Position numbers and translations under genes: made by a program. Below, one piece after another: positions 5,902 to 6,658 of a stretch of DNA of 6,658 bases. Position 1 is the first letter of the stretch. Each line of letters opens with the position of its first letter. The stretch is taken from positions 1 through 6,658 of the forward strand of contig JAHEJF010000091.1 of NCBI GenBank assembly GCA_024639025.1. The letters run 5' to 3'. This stretch comes from Ahrensia sp. (GTDB lineage: Bacteria; Pseudomonadota; Alphaproteobacteria; Rhizobiales; Rhizobiaceae). The notes beneath the pieces are model-generated. The model did no database searches. It was given only the letters and a program-made list of their open reading frames with translations, and was not told the origin of the DNA.

Positions 5902-6658
5902 CAGGTATCCGCCACCGTACTGTTGAGGGTCTGGCCAGAAAACTTCAGGCCCAGCCAAACAACCAATGACGTGAATGCGAGCAACAGAAATCCGAAGGCT
6001 GCTCCGGCCTCCCAATTGTAACGCGTGATGAATTGGTCGTAGATCTGCTCGGTGAACCAGCTAGAATTTTTTCCGCCCAGCAAGATGGGCGTAAGATAAC
6101 TGCCCGCTGTGAGCATGAATACGACGATACAGCCAGCAACAATGCCTGGCATGGCATAGGGTATGATGATCCGGCGAAGGACCGTTGGCCCGTTCCCGCC
6201 CAGATTATAGCCGGCTTCGATCATCGAGTTGTCCATGCCGTCAAGTGTCGACACAAGCGGCACAATCATGAACAGGATGACCGTATACACCAGGCCCATA
6301 ATCACAGCAGCATCGTTGTAGAGAAACTCGATAGGTGAACCGATAATGCCGGCCCATTGAAGGCTGCTGGAGATGACACCCGTCTCGCGCAGCAACAATA
6401 TCCAGCCAAAGGCGCGGATAAGATCGCTGACCCAAAGCGGAATCAAGCACATCAGAAACAGCGCTCCACGACTACGTTTACCCGCGATCTTTGCGATGTA
6501 ATATGCGATTGGGAATCCGAGCAGCAACGCAAGAACGGTCACCAGAAGCGACATGGATCCGGTGCGCAGAAGCGTGTTCCAGTAAATTGGCTCGGTGAAG
6601 AAGTCGATATAGTTGGAGAAGCTGAATTCATAGACCCGCGGCCGGACTTTCTCACGCA
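5901..6658 (-). CDS. ABC transporter permease, PotB-like (5' end outside the window)
   Basis: The frame stays open to the right edge (6658), and its translation beyond the internal ATG at 6554 still reads as a permease (SNYIDFF..PIYWNTLLRTGS), so 6554 is not the start. The 251 visible residues are the C-terminal part of a protein usually near 280-320 residues. Visible features are VTVLALLLGFPIAYYIA, a typical second helix; WVSDLIRAFGWILLL, equivalent to the conserved IRTYAW region of PotB; the EAA loop MIEAGYNLGGNGPTVLRRI; and the PotB-type hallmark AGSYLTPILLGG. A last helix precedes the end TVADT. It should form the heteromeric membrane channel with the PotC-like protein encoded directly downstream (one-base overlap), importing a small solute delivered by a periplasmic binding protein. 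Confidence 0.92.
   Translation of the reverse strand, partial: REKVRPRVYEFSFSNYIDFFTEPIYWNTLLRTGSMSLLVTVLALLLGFPIAYYIAKIAGKRSRGALFLMCLIPLWVSDLIRAFGWILLLRETGVISSSLQWAGIIGSPIEFLYNDAAVIMGLVYTVILFMIVPLVSTLDGMDNSMIEAGYNLGGNGPTVLRRIIIPYAMPGIVAGCIVVFMLTAGSYLTPILLGGKNSSWFTEQIYDQFITRYNWEAGAAFGFLLLAFTSLVVWLGLKFSGQTLNSTVADT

Overview
The window reads as a piece of a proteobacterial chromosome, most likely alphaproteobacterial. Base composition by eye is a little above 50% GC. Gene content (PotB/PotC-type permeases next to a GMC dehydrogenase, a RetSat-like flavoenzyme, and a perfect FNR/FixK-type operator) is typical of marine or soil Alphaproteobacteria. The taxonomic guess is an inference from gene content and style, not from a marker gene. 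I see no rRNA, tRNA, CRISPR array, insertion sequence or phage gene.

Layout. Left block, plus strand: a possible 3' end of an unidentified gene (1-150) overlaps by ATGA a 517-residue FAD-dependent oxidoreductase of the phytoene desaturase / retinol saturase type (147-1700). A small multidrug resistance (SMR) efflux protein (1750-2079) follows. Right block, minus strand, read from the right edge leftwards: a truncated PotB-like ABC permease (entering at 6658, ending 5901), a PotC-like permease (5901-5041) and a GMC-family FAD dehydrogenase (5030-3411). After a gap of about 170 bp come a small two-transmembrane (2TM-domain) protein (3239-2952) and a nitroreductase-family flavoprotein (2914-2108). 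The two blocks converge at about 2080-2107.

How the genes fit together. The permeases and the GMC enzyme look like one translationally coupled operon (one-base stop/start overlap, then a 10-nt gap). Its likely job is uptake of a small cationic or alcohol-type solute followed by FAD-dependent oxidation of a hydroxyl group; the substrate is not determined by the sequence. The 2TM and nitroreductase genes form a second, separate unit. It is preceded by a perfect 16-bp palindrome ATTGAT-CAAC-ATCAAT (3294-3309), which matches the binding consensus of FNR/ANR/FixK/Dnr-type regulators. It is placed where a class II activator site would lie relative to a plausible -10 element. This oxygen- or nitric-oxide-responsive control of an uncharacterised membrane protein plus nitroreductase is the most interesting signal in the window. 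The plus-strand oxidoreductase and SMR pump are probably cotranscribed, but no functional link between them is evident.
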